Source: DAOTTY01 sp964451095
GTDB taxonomy: Bacteria; Chloroflexota; Anaerolineae; Aggregatilineales; Phototrophicaceae
Direction: 5' to 3'
Assembly (NCBI GenBank): GCA_964451095.1
Contig: CAYVGI010000005.1
Coordinates: forward strand, 13,438-77,437
Length of the DNA stretch: 64,000 nucleotides
Positions 1 to 8,362 of this stretch are shown piece after piece. The notes beneath the pieces were generated by a model, which saw only the letters and a list, made by a program, of their open reading frames with translations, had not been told where the DNA came from and did not search any database. How positions within the stretch are numbered: the stretch's first letter is position 1; each line of letters begins with the position of its first letter. The translations under genes and the position numbers were made by a program.

Positions 1-840
1 GGTGAGCATAATCCGCACGTAGAGGTCGCCGTAAGTTGTCTTGTCTCGCAGTTTGGGCATCCCCTTGCCGCTTAGCCGCAGCTTTTGCCCAGACTGCGTA
101 CCTGCGGGGATTTTCGCCGTCACCGGGCGCGTCATGGTGGGCACCTGTGCGGTGCCGCCCAGCATTGCCGTGAACGCGTCTACCTTCACATCCACGTGCA
201 GGTCGTCGCCATCGCGCTCGAATGTATTGTCGTCCTGCACATCAATGATAAGATACAGGTCGCCGGGCTTGCCGCCGCCCTGCCCCGATTCACCCTCCCC
301 GGCAAGGCGCACCTTCGTCCCGGTAGACGCCCCGGCGGGAATATTCACACTCACGCGCCGCCCGTCCTTGGTGATAAGGCGCGAGGTGCCGTCGTACGCC
401 TCGCGCAGGCTGATGCTAATGTGGTGTTCGATGTCACGCCCGTTAAGCGCAGCATTGAACGGACCGTAATCGGCGCGGTTACCCCCATTGCCACGCCGTG
501 AACGCGGTCCGCCGCCGAAAAACGTGTCGAACAGATCACCGAAGGGCGAGTCTTGCATGTCCTCGAAGTTGACATTCACATTGCCATAGGGGTTGCTGCC
601 GCCCATGTTCTGGTACTGCTGGAAGTTCTGCCCGAAGCGGTCGTACTGCTGGCGCTTTTCGGGGTCGCTTAGCACCTCGTACGCCTCGTTGATGTCCTTG
701 AACTTATCCGCCGCAGTTGGGTCCTCGGGGTTTGCGTCTGGGTGGAATTTCTTTGCAAGCTTTCTGAAGGCACGCTTCACTTCTTTTGCGTCTGCGTTCT
801 TGCCTACACCCAGAACGTCATAATAATCCTTTGTCGCCAT
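1..840 (-). CDS. DnaJ/CbpA-type J-domain co-chaperone, 3' end cut by the window
   Basis: The reverse strand opens with ATG at 840 and stays open to base 1, so about 280 residues are visible and the C-terminus is missing. Residues 1-70 are a J domain starting MATKDYYDVLGV, with the HPD motif at about 33-35 that stimulates the DnaK ATPase. A Gly/Phe/Asn-rich linker follows (about 70-135), then the start of the substrate-binding C-terminal beta domains. The cysteine-rich zinc finger of classical DnaJ (four CxxCxGxG repeats) is absent, which makes this a class II (CbpA-like) J-protein acting in the cytosol with a DnaK/GrpE partner not seen here. The upstream gap carries a TATAAT-like -10 on the same strand, so it probably has its own promoter. 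Confidence 0.93.
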   Translation of the reverse strand, partial: MATKDYYDVLGVGKNADAKEVKRAFRKLAKKFHPDANPEDPTAADKFKDINEAYEVLSDPEKRQQYDRFGQNFQQYQNMGGSNPYGNVNVNFEDMQDSPFGDLFDTFFGGGPRSRRGNGGNRADYGPFNAALNGRDIEHHISISLREAYDGTSRLITKDGRRVSVNIPAGASTGTKVRLAGEGESGQGGGKPGDLYLIIDVQDDNTFERDGDDLHVDVKVDAFTAMLGGTAQVPTMTRPVTAKIPAGTQSGQKLRLSGKGMPKLRDKTTYGDLYVRIMLT

Positions 841-901
841 ACGCCTATCCTCATCGCCGCAACGCTTTTGCGGCGCACACCTAGTTTGTCACATCAATTT
901 T

Positions 902-907
902 ATTATA
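902..907 (-). promoter_or_regulatory. Putative -10 element of the dnaJ/cbpA gene
   Basis: A perfect TATAAT is read on the minus strand, 62 bases before the ATG at 840. No good -35 is visible at the expected distance (TGTGGA is the best hexamer with a 17-base spacer). No CIRCE-like inverted repeat is seen in this 111-base gap, so heat-shock control by HrcA is not supported. Confidence 0.45.
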
Positions 908-951
908 CGGCAATCTGCAAGAATTCCACATCGAATGACTGTAAGAATTCG

Positions 952-2244
952 TCATCGCCACACACGCAGCACGTTATTGTTCGCCCCAGCAGCTAGGGCA
1001 AGCGTGCCGTCTGGGCGGCGCACTGCCGCAAAGTTCGTGGAAAGCGTGTTACCGGACTCGGTCAGGGGCAAGCGCCATACTTCCGCCACACCCTGGAGCG
1101 AATTTTCCAACCCGACAACATTCTGCTGTGCCTGGTCGGTCACCACAAGTTCCGGTGTGCCGTTGCCGTTAAAATCGCCTGCCAACCCCTGATCCAGATT
1201 GCGCGAGCCGATGACGTGCGACGTGTAACCAAGCTGCGCGTTGTTCACCTCTAATGCCGCCCCCGTAAGTGTGAAGAACTCCACCATGCCGCCGATGTGC
1301 GGCGTTCGCACGTCCACGATTTGTGTTTCGCCCTCGATGCCGAAGGGTGCCACCGCCAGTTGATGCCGCCAGCGAAACCCCTGCCCGATAGCGGTACTCT
1401 CTGCAAGTACATCGCCGTTCTGCTCATAGGCACGCACCCACGCGCCCACGCTGCCGTTGCTCACCGTGGTCACAATCTCGTCCTCGCCGTCGTCGTCCAC
1501 ATCTGCCCACAGCGGGGAAAGCCCCTCGAACACATCTTCGCCGGGCAGGTCAACCTGCGCGGTCAGGGTGAGTGTGTCGTCTGCCGTGCCTACAATTGCG
1601 AGTGCGGCACCTTCCAGGTCATCGCCCATAATGCCGTGCACGTAGCGGTCTGCGGTTGCCTGCGTATACACTGCAACCGTGCCCCCCAGCGTGACGACCG
1701 GAACGCCATCGAGTTGGATGTTGAGGGGTTGCCGTGCCAGTTCGGTACCGTCGCGCCACAGCACCAAATCGCCGTTCGTTGCCACGTACACCAGCGTTCG
1801 GTCAACCGGGTTTATCACAACAGGTGCCGACAACGGGGATAGGTCGTCTCCGGCGGTGAGCAGCACGGGTAGGTTCTCTCCGTCATAGAATGCGGTTATG
1901 GGTTGCCCTGGTTCGACAGTGCCCACTTCCAGCAGCAGCCCCGAAATTGCCGCAATATCGTTCGTGGTCTGCACGGCGTACACCTCACCATTGTCCAGCG
2001 CCACCGTCCAGATGGGCGCGTCGTTCACCAAGCCGCCCACAACCCATATCGGCAGCGCCTGGAACTGCACACCCGCGGGGCGCACATTCGGGAATACCCC
2101 CGTGGCGTTGTCAACGTAGCGGTTGCCAGTAGCGTTCTGGAAGGTGTAGGCGTAGCCGTCGGTGTTGGTTTGTGCGCCTGCCAGCGATGTGATGAGGGCA
2201 GTAGCGATTACGAGCAGCGAAAGCGTTCGGATGATTTTCACCAT
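952..2244 (-). CDS. Secreted FG-GAP/beta-propeller-like protein
   Basis: About 430 residues from ATG 2244. I chose this start because it opens directly on a signal peptide (MVKIIRTLSLLVIATALITS, then LAGAQ); the frame stays open upstream to another ATG at 2328, but that would bury the signal peptide. The mature part is a series of beta-rich repeats. One is an Asp-rich calcium-loop-like motif (WADVDDDGEDEIVT), and a second is DFNGNGTPELVVTD near the C-terminus. Both are typical of FG-GAP/VCBS propeller blades found in integrin-like bacterial surface proteins. It has no catalytic motif. It lies upstream of the J-protein on the same strand and is divergent from the FHA gene. A scaffold or sensor role outside the cell is inference. 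Confidence 0.7.
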   Translation of the reverse strand: MVKIIRTLSLLVIATALITSLAGAQTNTDGYAYTFQNATGNRYVDNATGVFPNVRPAGVQFQALPIWVVGGLVNDAPIWTVALDNGEVYAVQTTNDIAAISGLLLEVGTVEPGQPITAFYDGENLPVLLTAGDDLSPLSAPVVINPVDRTLVYVATNGDLVLWRDGTELARQPLNIQLDGVPVVTLGGTVAVYTQATADRYVHGIMGDDLEGAALAIVGTADDTLTLTAQVDLPGEDVFEGLSPLWADVDDDGEDEIVTTVSNGSVGAWVRAYEQNGDVLAESTAIGQGFRWRHQLAVAPFGIEGETQIVDVRTPHIGGMVEFFTLTGAALEVNNAQLGYTSHVIGSRNLDQGLAGDFNGNGTPELVVTDQAQQNVVGLENSLQGVAEVWRLPLTESGNTLSTNFAAVRRPDGTLALAAGANNNVLRVWR

Positions 2245-2373
2245 AGTGTGTGGGGTTGCCTTTGGTTTGTGGTCATGCGTTGCTACACCAGATTGTGCCG
2301 CTAAACCCACGGGTTTGCCAAATTGCATTGCGAATTACATTTCGTTTTTGCAACTGCCTAACCCGGAATGCAG

Positions 2374-2379
2374 TATAAT
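2374..2379 (+). promoter_or_regulatory. Putative -10 element of the FHA regulator gene
   Basis: TATAAT lies 84 bases before the chosen ATG at 2464, in the gap between two divergent genes. The nearest -35-like hexamer (TTGCAA at 2348-2353) is 20 bases away, which is longer than usual, so only the -10 is supported. Confidence 0.4.
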
Positions 2380-2463
2380 AACGGGGTGAGTTCGGAACGA
2401 TTTGCGGAATCCTGGTGTCTTATCAAACAAAGCGTGATCACCAGAGATGGGAAAAAGCAGCCT

Positions 2464-3132
2464 ATGTCTGACAATCAACAGCAAGAACGCCCAATCCTGA
2501 TGGAACTACAGGACAACAACCAACCGCGCCAGCACTGGACGCTGGAACACGACGACATGACCGTTGGGCGCGGGGAGGAAAGCCAGATTGTTATCCCCAA
2601 ACGGCAAATATCCCGCCAGCACATCCGCTTATTCAAGCGGGGTGAAAACTACTACGTGGAAGACCTGGACAGTAAGAACGGTACCTGGCTGAACGGGCAC
2701 CAGATCAAAGGCACGCAACCGCTGGGCGACGGCGACGAGATCCAACTGGCGCTGGTGGTGCGCTTGCAGTTCATCGGCTCCGGTTCTACCGCGCCGCTGC
2801 CGTTCGAGCCGCCGGAGTCCATTGGCGGCAGGCTGCGTTTGGATCGTGACGCACGCCGGGTATTTGTTGCCGAACAAGAACTCGACCCACCGCTTAGCCC
2901 GCCGCAGTATCGCCTGCTGGAACTGCTGTACATTAACTCCGGCAATGTGTGCTCGCGGGAGGCAGTGGTAGAAACCGTTTGGCCCGATGCCCGCGACGGC
3001 GAGGGCGTGAGCGAACAGGCGATTGATGCGCTGGTGCGCCGCCTGCGAGATCGGCTGGCGGAGCTGGACGGGGAGCATCAGTACATCGTGACGATGCGCG
3101 GGCACGGCTTCCGGCTGGTGAACCCGAACTAG
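2464..3132 (+). CDS. FHA domain fused to OmpR-type winged-helix DNA-binding domain
   Basis: 222 residues from ATG 2464. The frame is open further upstream to 2368, but that would place the -10 element inside the gene. Residues about 12-95 form a forkhead-associated domain: VGRGEES (34-40), the phosphothreonine-binding SRQH (50-53) and NGTWLNG near 72-78. Residues about 120-222 form a winged helix of the Trans_reg_C/OmpR class, ending with a typical hairpin wing (YIVTMRGHGFRLVN). There is no receiver domain, so the protein should be controlled by binding a phosphothreonine peptide or phosphorylated partner rather than by a histidine kinase. EmbR of actinobacteria has the same two modules in the opposite order. 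Its DNA target is unknown; the divergent FG-GAP gene is one candidate. Confidence 0.85.
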   Translation: MSDNQQQERPILMELQDNNQPRQHWTLEHDDMTVGRGEESQIVIPKRQISRQHIRLFKRGENYYVEDLDSKNGTWLNGHQIKGTQPLGDGDEIQLALVVRLQFIGSGSTAPLPFEPPESIGGRLRLDRDARRVFVAEQELDPPLSPPQYRLLELLYINSGNVCSREAVVETVWPDARDGEGVSEQAIDALVRRLRDRLAELDGEHQYIVTMRGHGFRLVNPN

Positions 3133-3179
3133 CGCATAGATAGCTTTAACAAAATATTCCCATGCATTTCAAGGCGTGC

Positions 3180-3200
3180 TTCGCTATCATGGTTAGCGAA
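3180..3200. repeat. Perfect 7-bp palindrome upstream of the SUV3-like helicase gene
   Basis: TTCGCTA, a 7-base loop, then TAGCGAA. It lies between the FHA regulator stop and the GTG start of the helicase. It has no T-tract, so a terminator is unlikely. A protein-binding operator or a small 5' UTR hairpin are both possible. Confidence 0.4.
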
Positions 3201-3232
3201 ACGTAATATTGTGAACGGATGTATTCCCCAAC

Positions 3233-5314
3233 GTGAAATACGAACCTGCTGAAACGTGGGAAAAAGCACGCGAGTTTGCTGGAGACGTAATACGCCCCGG
3301 CGCACGCGATGGCAGCAAGCAGCGCGTGCAAACACTAGCACGCTCCTACAAGCTGAACGCCGCCGCCCGCCGCCTGAACCTGAAGCGCGGGACGATAGAA
3401 GAAGCGTTGATCCTTGACCTGCTGCCGAGCTTTGTTGACCCGGAAGGTACGGTGCGCATCCCGGCAGATGCCATAGAGGACATCACTGCGGACGCCAGCG
3501 CACACGAGCAAATCGCAGCATACGAAACCGTCAAGGCGCAAGATATTGCCCTTGTTAGCGAACTCAACATCAAAACTGTCAAGCGCAACCTCAAGCGCAG
3601 CGGCGCGGACAGCAACCGCCCGGAGTGGGGTGAGGTGCGTGGGCGATGGGGGTTGCCCCCCACCTATACCGAGTTCCAGGAAAAGCTGCTGGACAAAGAG
3701 GTTGAGCACCTGGCGCAGCTAGAGGCACAGCGCCACGCCGAACGCCAGCGCAAAGAGGACATCCAGCGCCAGCGCGAAGAACTCAAGGCGCAGCTTGTCG
3801 CCGCCTTCCCGGAGTGGACGCACGACGAGCGCGAAGACCAGCGTGTAACCCTGCATGTTGGTCCGCCGAACAGCGGTAAAACACACGACTCGCTGGAAGC
3901 ACTCGTCGCGGCGGGCAGCGGGTGGTACCTGGCACCGCTGCGCCTGCTCGCCTACGAGATCTTTGATCGGTTGAACCAGCGCGGCATCCCGTGCGACCTA
4001 CTCACGGGCGAGGAGTATATTCCGGTGCCGGGGGCACGCTTGACTGCCGCTACTATTGAGATGTTCAATTCCTCAGACAGCGGCGACTGCATCATCATTG
4101 ATGAGGCGCAGATGCTAGCGGATAGCGACCGGGGCTGGGCGTGGACGCGGGCACTCATTGAGGCGAACTGCTCGGAAATCCACATGATTGCGCCGCACTC
4201 TGCGCAGTATCTGATTGAGCAGATGACCAAAGCAGCAAACCTGGAGCTGCAAATACAGGTTCACGAACGCCTGACGCCTATCGGCATTGCCGAGCGTCCG
4301 TGGTCGCTGCGCAGCCTGCCCCCTCACACGATCCTGGTGGCGTTTAGCCGCCGCCGCGTGCTGGAACTAAAAGACGAGCTAGAGCGACGCGGGCGCACTG
4401 TGTCTGTGGTGTATGGCAGCCTGCCGCCAGAAGTGCGCCGCAAACAGTCCGAGCGCTTTGCCAGCGGGGAAACAGAAATCTGTGTGGCGACTGACGCCGT
4501 GGGCATGGGGCTAAACCTGCCTGCGGACAATGTGTGCTTCTACGAGGTCGATAAGTTCGATGGGCGCAACGTGCGCAAGCTGCGCCCGGAAGAAGTACAG
4601 CAGATTGGCGGGCGTGCCGGGCGCTATGGGCTGTCGCAAGGGGGGCTTGTCGGTTCCATCCGCCGCCAGGACTTGCGCTACATCCGCAAGGCGTTCTACA
4701 GCACGCCGAAGACGCTGACGCACGCTCGTGTGGCACCCACGCTGCAAGACCTGGAACTCATTCCGGGCACGCTGCCCAGCAAGCTAATCGAGTGGGCGCA
4801 GTTGCGCTCCATCCCCCCGGCGCTGCGCGACATCGTGCGCGTAGCAGACCTGGAAGAGCGCGTGAGCCTGGCGAAAATGCTCACCGAGCAGGAAATCCAG
4901 CAGGTGGGGCTTGCCGCCGCAGTCAAGCTCATCAACGCGCCCACACGAGAGAGCACCCGTAACTACTGGCGGCGCTGTGCCCGGTCGCTCATCGCCGGCG
5001 AAGCAATGCCGCTGCCGCCAACACCGCCAGAGATGATCGTGGACACCCGTGACCTGGACGACGCGGAGTTTTGCATCGCCAGTGCAGATATTTACATGTG
5101 GCTGGCGCACCGGGAGGAGTTCAAGGAGCAGGGCGAGCACCTGGAATACGTGCGCGAACAGCGCCAGGACTGGTCGATGCGGATTGACGATGCGCTGGTG
5201 AAACGCATCAAGAACGTGAAGACGTGCTCCCAGTGCGGCAAGGTGCTGCCGTCAGATTACCCCTACGGCATGTGCCAGGACTGCTACCACGGGCGCTTCG
5301 CGGACAAATACTAG
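3233..5314 (+). CDS. SUV3-like superfamily 2 RNA helicase with C-terminal zinc ribbon
   Basis: 693 residues from a GTG start. Residues about 25-125 contain helix-turn-helix-like segments, and 145-190 a charged coiled coil. The helicase core follows: Walker A GPPNSGKT (210-217), PLRLLAYEIF (236-244), DEAQM (290-294), GWAWTRAL (301-308), SLPPE (396-400), ATDAVGMGLNLP (419-430) and QIGGRAGRYG (457-466). These blocks match the mitochondrial/bacterial SUV3 (SUPV3L1) family closely, ahead of DEAD-box or Ski2 proteins. The SUV3 middle alpha-helical region is followed by a terminal four-cysteine ribbon (C665, C668, C681, C684) that is not typical of SUV3. The expected activity is ATP-driven unwinding of RNA during decay. 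No PNPase or RNase R gene is adjacent. Confidence 0.85.
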   Translation: MKYEPAETWEKAREFAGDVIRPGARDGSKQRVQTLARSYKLNAAARRLNLKRGTIEEALILDLLPSFVDPEGTVRIPADAIEDITADASAHEQIAAYETVKAQDIALVSELNIKTVKRNLKRSGADSNRPEWGEVRGRWGLPPTYTEFQEKLLDKEVEHLAQLEAQRHAERQRKEDIQRQREELKAQLVAAFPEWTHDEREDQRVTLHVGPPNSGKTHDSLEALVAAGSGWYLAPLRLLAYEIFDRLNQRGIPCDLLTGEEYIPVPGARLTAATIEMFNSSDSGDCIIIDEAQMLADSDRGWAWTRALIEANCSEIHMIAPHSAQYLIEQMTKAANLELQIQVHERLTPIGIAERPWSLRSLPPHTILVAFSRRRVLELKDELERRGRTVSVVYGSLPPEVRRKQSERFASGETEICVATDAVGMGLNLPADNVCFYEVDKFDGRNVRKLRPEEVQQIGGRAGRYGLSQGGLVGSIRRQDLRYIRKAFYSTPKTLTHARVAPTLQDLELIPGTLPSKLIEWAQLRSIPPALRDIVRVADLEERVSLAKMLTEQEIQQVGLAAAVKLINAPTRESTRNYWRRCARSLIAGEAMPLPPTPPEMIVDTRDLDDAEFCIASADIYMWLAHREEFKEQGEHLEYVREQRQDWSMRIDDALVKRIKNVKTCSQCGKVLPSDYPYGMCQDCYHGRFADKY

Positions 5315-5329
5315 AGTTAGGGAACACAC

Positions 5330-5351
5330 GGGGTGCTGTGCGCAGCGCCCC
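5330..5351. terminator. GC-rich hairpin after the helicase gene
   Basis: A 9-bp stem (GGGGTGCTG / CAGCGCCCC, one G-T pair) with a 4-base loop lies 16 bases after the helicase stop. There is no T-tract, so this is a possible mRNA 3'-end stabiliser or Rho-assisted terminator rather than a classical intrinsic terminator. Confidence 0.35.
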
Positions 5352-5474
5352 AGCAGACCCCATCCCCTGCGCAGTAACATCCCGAAAACAAACCATGGGC
5401 GACTTCCTACGAAATTTGTTTTCTGGTAGGCTATTGCTCTAGCCCATTTCGGACTTGCACCCCTGAGGAAACAC

Positions 5475-7556
5475 ATGCGCAAACTGCTGAACGCGCTCGG
5501 CATTAACGCCCAGTTTTTTCGCACGTTAGAGGCGACGCTTGTTGTGCTTTTTTTTGTTCAGGCGCTGCGTTTTCTCATCGGCACGTACTACAGTCGCATC
5601 GCCAGCGCGTCTATCGTGCAGTTGCTGCTGCCGGAAATACCGGGGGACATCGCAGCACAGCCGGGCTTTGTGCCGCCGGAAGTGGTAGGGCAGGAGATCA
5701 CGCTGCTGGTGTACATGGCGGTGCTGCCTGTATTTGCGCTGTTTGTCGGGCGCTTTCGCCTGTTTTTGATCTTCGCTGCGCTGACGACTGCCGCCGGGCG
5801 CACGCTCATGATTGCGGATACCGACATCACCAACGCGGCGGCGTCTGCGGTGGCGGTAGGCGGTGGGCTGTTGTACATCACGCTGCTGGCACGCCACCGC
5901 CCAACGATCTTCCCATATGTGTTTATCCTCGCCTTTGCTGCCGATCAGTTGTTCCGTGCTGCTGGCGACACGCTTGACCCGTCCTGGTCGCAGGCGTACT
6001 TCCCGGTGCAGTTAGGGCTTTTCTTCGTCGCCATCATCCTGAGCTTTGCCAACTATGTGACCGACCGCCGCACCCAGCACAAAGAGCGTGGGCTGATGAC
6101 CTTTTGGGGCGGGGTGGGCTTTGGGGCGCTGTTGTATTTGCAACTGGCGCTGCTTAGCCTGCCGAACGCGATAGCCGGGCGGGCGGGCGTAGACTACACG
6201 CTGACGGTGCCGATCCTGTTGGTGGCGACCCTGCTGCCACTGCTCAGCCCCACGCGCATGTTCGCCCGGCAAATCATCAGCCTGTTTGATGTGAGCGTGC
6301 GCGGTTGGGTGTGGCTGCTGCTGACGGCGCTGCTGCTGGTGCTGGGCACACGCTTTGGGGGCGTCGTGGCAGGCGTGTGCCTTGTGGTGGCGCAGTTTAC
6401 CGTTAGCATGATCTGGTGGTGGCTGGTACGCCCGCAGGGCGAGCGCGAGCGCAACGTGGGCGGGTTGTGGATGGTGGTGGGGGTGCTGGTATTTGCGGTG
6501 CTGGTGCTGTTCGATACCTTCACTTATGAGTATGCCTATGTGCAGGGCATCGCCACGGGCAACCCCAGGCTGAATGATATTGTTAACCAATTTATCGTGC
6601 CCGCGCTGCGCGGCTTCCGAGGGCTGGGTTACGCCGTGATTTTGCTGGCGGCGTTCTTGGCAACGCTGCCGATTATCCTCACACAGCGGCGCATCGCGTG
6701 GCGCGGCAGTGATGGCTGGTTTGCGACGGTGCTGCGGGTGGGGGTGCTGGCGGGCGCGGCAGTTGGCGGGTCTTACCTGGCGACACCCCCACTCATCCAG
6801 GGGCTAGCAAACGCCGATGCCGTGCGTGTGGGCACGTACAACATTCACGGCGGCTACACCGAGTACTACGCGATGAACCAGCCGGATGTGGCGCAGACGA
6901 TCAGCCAGAGCGGTGTAAATGTGGTGCTGCTCCAGGAGATAGAGGCAGGGCGGCTAACCAGCTTCGGGGTAGACCAGCCATTGTGGTTGGCGCGGCGACT
7001 GGGCATGGATGCGCGTTTCTTCCCCACGAACGAGGGACTGCAAGGGCTGGCGGTGCTTTCCCAGGCGGAGATTGTGTTTGACGACGGTGAGATTTTGCCG
7101 AGCATTGGGCAGCAGACGGGGCTACAGCGTGTGCAAATTCGCCCGGCAGAGGGCACGATCGTGACGATTTACAACACATGGCTAGGACTGCTGCTGGATA
7201 GCCCCGACAGCACCATCACGCAGCAGGAGCAAGACCAGCAGCGCCAACTGAATGAGATCATCGCCATCATCGACCGCCACCACCCCAACCGCCAGTTGGG
7301 TTTCACCGTTGTGGGCGGGACGTTTAACAATATTCCAGATTCGCCGATTATCGAGCGCATGGACACAGTCGGCTTTAGTGACCCGTTTGCGGGTTTGCCA
7401 ATTGAACGGGCGGCTACGCTGGTGCGAACTGGACTGAGCGCCCGTGTGGATTATGTGTGGATTTACCCGGAGATTGCCATCGGTGCGAATGTGATGCCAA
7501 CCGCCGCGTCCGACCATCGGTTGGCATTTGTGGGGTTGTCGCTGGTTCAGCCCTGA
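5475..7556 (+). CDS. Polytopic membrane protein fused to an endonuclease/exonuclease/phosphatase (EEP) domain
   Basis: 693 residues from ATG 5475, with TGAGGAAAC six bases upstream as ribosome-binding site. Residues about 15-440 carry some ten to twelve hydrophobic segments. From about 450 the protein is an EEP fold: GTYNIHGG (about 452-459), VVLLQEIEAG with the metal-binding Glu near 483, DYVWI near 657 and the terminal SDHRL near 678. EEP enzymes hydrolyse phosphodiester bonds in DNA, phosphoinositides or sphingomyelin. With a membrane anchor, a lipid or extracellular nucleic acid substrate is plausible but not shown. The gene overlaps the convergent RNase III gene by 10 bases. The N-terminal half resembles no transporter that I recognise. 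Confidence 0.8.
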   Translation: MRKLLNALGINAQFFRTLEATLVVLFFVQALRFLIGTYYSRIASASIVQLLLPEIPGDIAAQPGFVPPEVVGQEITLLVYMAVLPVFALFVGRFRLFLIFAALTTAAGRTLMIADTDITNAAASAVAVGGGLLYITLLARHRPTIFPYVFILAFAADQLFRAAGDTLDPSWSQAYFPVQLGLFFVAIILSFANYVTDRRTQHKERGLMTFWGGVGFGALLYLQLALLSLPNAIAGRAGVDYTLTVPILLVATLLPLLSPTRMFARQIISLFDVSVRGWVWLLLTALLLVLGTRFGGVVAGVCLVVAQFTVSMIWWWLVRPQGERERNVGGLWMVVGVLVFAVLVLFDTFTYEYAYVQGIATGNPRLNDIVNQFIVPALRGFRGLGYAVILLAAFLATLPIILTQRRIAWRGSDGWFATVLRVGVLAGAAVGGSYLATPPLIQGLANADAVRVGTYNIHGGYTEYYAMNQPDVAQTISQSGVNVVLLQEIEAGRLTSFGVDQPLWLARRLGMDARFFPTNEGLQGLAVLSQAEIVFDDGEILPSIGQQTGLQRVQIRPAEGTIVTIYNTWLGLLLDSPDSTITQQEQDQQRQLNEIIAIIDRHHPNRQLGFTVVGGTFNNIPDSPIIERMDTVGFSDPFAGLPIERAATLVRTGLSARVDYVWIYPEIAIGANVMPTAASDHRLAFVGLSLVQP

Positions 7557-8353
7557 TTCGGCGTATCGTCTGTAGCAGCGGGCGACCCATTTGCGCTCTC
7601 GCCTTTATTTTCCGGCGGGTTTTGCGGCGGCTCCTCAATATTTTTGAGCGCATCGCGGGCAGCCGACTGTGCTGCGGCGCGTTTGCTGCGCCCTACCCCG
7701 CGCCCGGCGACATTCTCATCAATCGTAACTTCCGCCACGTACTCTTTTTCGTGGTCAGGACCAGACTCGTCGATGATCTGGTATATGGGGGTGATGCCGT
7801 GCTCTGCCTGGCTCCACTCTTGCAGCAGCGTGCGGGCGTCCTGGTAGCTTGCTTCTTCGATGACCGTTTCGAGACGCTTGTCCAGCATGGGGATCACAAA
7901 CGCCCGCACTGCGTCGATGCCCTGGTCAAGGTACAGCGCCCCCACCAATGCCTCGAACGCTGCACACAGGTTGGTTTTGCGGTTGCGCCCACCGCTGTTC
8001 TCCTCACCTTTGCCCATACGCAGTGCTGCACCCAGGTCACATTCAAGCGCCAACACCTTTAGAGACTCCGTGCGTACCAACGCAGCACGCAAGCGTGTAA
8101 GCCAGCCCTCGGCACCGTCTGGGAAGCGGTCGTAGAGCATGTCACCGGAGAGGAAGTTCAGCACCGCATCGCCCAGGAACTCCAGCCGCTCGTTATCCTC
8201 TACTTGTTCCTCAATCTCGTGGGCGTAGGAGCGGTGCGTCATTGCCTGTTCCAGCAGTCCTACATCGTTAAAGCGCAGGTCAAGTTTTTGTTGCAGGTCG
8301 TCAATGGAGATGGGCAGGTCGAGCTTGGTCTCTGTTTCTGTTGTTTTCGTCAA
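7547..8353 (-). CDS. rnc: Ribonuclease III
   Basis: 268 residues from a TTG start at 8353 with GAGGTG as ribosome-binding site; that site overlaps the end of fabF, so translation is probably coupled. The nuclease domain has the signature ERLEFLGDAVLNFLSGDMLY, followed by AAFEALVGALYLDQG with the second acidic metal-binding cluster. A double-stranded RNA-binding domain occupies about 160-235 (LLQEWSQAEHG through GRSKRAAAQSAARDAL). A hydrophilic tail rich in Pro, Asn and Gly follows. It cleaves double-stranded RNA in rRNA maturation and mRNA decay. fabF-rnc adjacency is a common bacterial arrangement. The 3' end overlaps the convergent EEP gene. Confidence 0.96.
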   Translation of the reverse strand: MTKTTETETKLDLPISIDDLQQKLDLRFNDVGLLEQAMTHRSYAHEIEEQVEDNERLEFLGDAVLNFLSGDMLYDRFPDGAEGWLTRLRAALVRTESLKVLALECDLGAALRMGKGEENSGGRNRKTNLCAAFEALVGALYLDQGIDAVRAFVIPMLDKRLETVIEEASYQDARTLLQEWSQAEHGITPIYQIIDESGPDHEKEYVAEVTIDENVAGRGVGRSKRAAAQSAARDALKNIEEPPQNPPENKGESANGSPAATDDTPNQG

Positions 8354-8362
8354 CGGGGCACC

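Noticed and set aside
41..823. Several plus-strand open frames in the first kilobase
   Set aside because: All lie opposite the DnaJ/CbpA gene, whose J domain is clear on the minus strand.
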